From: Ailanthus altissimus | Taxonomy: Eukaryota; Streptophyta; Magnoliopsida; Sapindales; Simaroubaceae | DNA length: 64,000 nucleotides | Direction of reading: 5' to 3' | Assembly (NCBI GenBank): GCA_946807835.1 | Contig: OX327697.1 | Location: forward strand, 635,001 to 699,000 | In this document: one piece after another, positions 62,370 to 64,000 of the stretch | Numbering within the stretch: position 1 is the stretch's first letter | How the letters are laid out: each line of letters starts with the position of its first letter | Notes under the pieces: model-generated | The model's database searches: none | Told to the model about the DNA's origin: nothing | What the model saw: only the letters and a program-made list of their open reading frames with translations | Position numbers and translations under genes: made by a program

Positions 62370-63215
62370 AGATATAAATATTGTGAGGGAAAGAAGATAT
62401 GTTATCTTCTTGTCACAATAGAGATATATACTCAAGATATTTAAGAAACTTGGTATGTGCAATACAAAGGCTGTCTCCACTCCTTTAACCATGCATTTTA
62501 AACTTTTAGTAGCACAGTCGCTAGAATTCAAAAAGAGTGAACTATAGGTGAGTAAAGTACTATATGCTAGTGTCGTTGGGAGCATTATGTATGTGATGAT
62601 TTGCATGAGACTAGATATAGCACAAACTGTTAGTGCTATAAGTCAATACATGAAAAATTTGAAAAAATATAACTAACTTGCAGTTAAGTAGATTTTTAGA
62701 TATCTTAAAGGAATGTCGAAGTAAGGATTGCTGTATAAAAGAACGAAGAATGAAGGTGACATAGTAAGAGGATACATCAACTCAGATTATGTGAATGATC
62801 TCGACAAGAGAAGGTCAATCACTGGGTACATATTCACTGTGTTTGGGTATAGTTTGTACTAAAGGTCGATTTTACAGCACATGGTGGCACTATTAACCAT
62901 GTAGGTGGGGTATATAGTTATGAGTGAAGCTATTAAGGAGGTTGTGTGGTTAAAAGGTATCTGCACAGATATAACAGCTATTAAAAACATTGACACTGGA
63001 GTATATTGTGATAGCTAGAGTGTCATACACCTAAGCAAGCATCAAATATTTTATAAGATGTCAAAACACATTGATGTGCGACTCCATTTCATTAGAGAGA
63101 TTATTCAAAGTAGTAAAATAAGTCTAACGAAGATTGCTTCGTCTGAAAATCTCGCTAATATATTGACTAAGCCATTACCTTTGATTAAGTTCATCCTATA
63201 CAAAAACTTAACCGG
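62370..63215 (+). pseudogene. Ty1/copia RT end and RNase H fragment
   Basis: Plus-strand remnants in order: the RT C-terminal ILRNLVC...-type stretch with a STPL-like site near 62477; YASVVGSIMYVMICMRLDIA (about 62560-62620; usual YASAVGSLMYAMVCTRPDIA); RYLKGMS (about 62700); GYINSDYVNDLDKRRSITGY (about 62770-62830); VWLKGI (about 62945); VYCDS (63004); VIHLSKHQIF, SKHIDVRLHFIREII and LANILTKPLPLIKF (to about 63195). Several stops and frameshifts. Closely similar in pattern to the C1 RNase H region but opposite in strand. No LTR was found attached. Confidence 0.8.
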
Positions 63216-63501
63216 AGTCACTACTATGTGAGGATGACGGTAATACGAAAATAAAAGATCTTGAAAGCTTTATGGATAATTTTGAATAAATGAAAAAATT
63301 TGTGAGAGGAAAAATGATTGATGGACCCTTTTAGTTTGACCTATATGCCTTAAACATCTCCCTAATTTTAAAAATACCTAAAAGATCCTCATCTATCAAT
63401 TCTTTCTATTTCTTTTAACAGTGATGTAAAATAGTTTTTAACTACTATTGTGATGTGATGTTGACATTGATTACATCAATAAATTAAAAGTGCTCATTAT
63501 T
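63216..63501. other. Spacer between copia fragment and terminal LTR
   Basis: Could include the 3' end of the copia fragment; no LTR pair or gene can be defined. Confidence 0.35.
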
Positions 63502-64000
63502 TGTCACGCTTCAAACTCAAAAGATCTGACATACGACATCACTTACATTCATTTAATAATGTGCACTCATAAATAATATTACACAAAAATTCAAACTTTA
63601 ATTCAACATAGGAATCCTTAGCAAGTTGCTAGTAAGTTCAACACTAAAATCAACCCATAACCTAACATATAAGCATAAACTTCTATTGACAATATTTAAA
63701 TATTCATTTCAATTTCTTTCAGAATTATAACTGGGACAATTAGTAAACTGGAGATACGCAGAGTTTTCTCAAAGATTAACACTCTACTACGTCACCAGTA
63801 GCAATTTTGTTACCGAAAACTCAAAATATATTCATTGCAAATTCTTACTTAAAATTAACTCATAACCACACTTGGTGAAACTTAAACCAAATCCAACCAC
63901 ACACAATAAAATAATATATAAGTATTTATTCAATAGGAAAAAATCAAATATCTTATCCCACGTGTCTCCAAATGAAACACTCAGCAACCTAACAACTTAG
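63502..64000 (-). repeat. Partial Tekay-family LTR, cut by window end
   Basis: Begins TGTCACGCTTCAAACTC and follows the reverse complement of the chromovirus LTR in order: CACTTACATTCATTTAATAATG, TCCTTAGCAAGTTGCTAGTAAG, CTGGAGATACGCAGAGTTTTCTC, CTACTACGTCACCAGTAGC, CTTATCCCACGTGTC. It extends past the window. It could be a solo LTR or the 3' LTR of a minus-strand element. Confidence 0.85.

Overview
This is a repeat-rich, very AT-rich window of a land-plant nuclear genome, most likely a eudicot. The evidence is plant-type split genes with short AT-rich introns, plant LTR retrotransposons primed by initiator-methionine tRNA, hAT transposons, and no bacterial operon structure. I cannot name the species.

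Three host genes are supported, all on the minus strand. (1) A six-exon type I inositol polyphosphate 5-phosphatase (349-2676, 477 aa). (2) A single-exon membrane protein with a C-terminal DUF761-like motif (21635-22348, 237 aa). (3) A four-exon coiled-coil/basic protein of unknown function (42093-50080, 613 aa), whose first coding exon is 15 nt and whose last is 30 nt. The last intron of gene 3 is 5.4 kb because a degraded Ty1/copia element sits inside it.

Almost everything else is transposable elements, often nested. From left to right: copia element C1 (about 4500-11284, minus strand), with a solo LTR (family B copy 1, 8938-10993) inside its 5' LTR; copia C3 (11910-17885, minus), carrying a 13-bp tandem array split by a non-autonomous hAT (12961-14021) and a solo LTR of another family (D, 15590-16996) in its gag; a degraded autonomous-type hAT (23559-28703) with an exact 8-bp target duplication, itself interrupted by family B copy 2 (26216-28232); an intact Ty3/gypsy chromovirus, Tekay/Del-like (29389-39719), with two nearly identical 2.85-kb LTRs, a TGAGT target duplication and an uninterrupted gag-pol-chromodomain ORF; copia C4 (about 42291-47366) in the intron of gene 3; copia C2 (50633-58918), internally deleted and interrupted by a solo LTR of the Tekay family (51379-53866) and by family B copy 3 (55318-57836); a copia RT/RNase H fragment (about 62370-63215); and the start of another Tekay-family LTR running off the window end (63502-64000).

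The intact chromovirus is the only element that looks recently mobile. The target-site duplications allow a relative order of insertion to be read directly. I found no CRISPR array, operon, RNA gene or clearly new biological system. The most unusual items are the nested target-site evidence, the 13-bp array cut by a hAT, the unassigned long solo-LTR family B, and the microexon gene that has absorbed a retrotransposon into its last intron.
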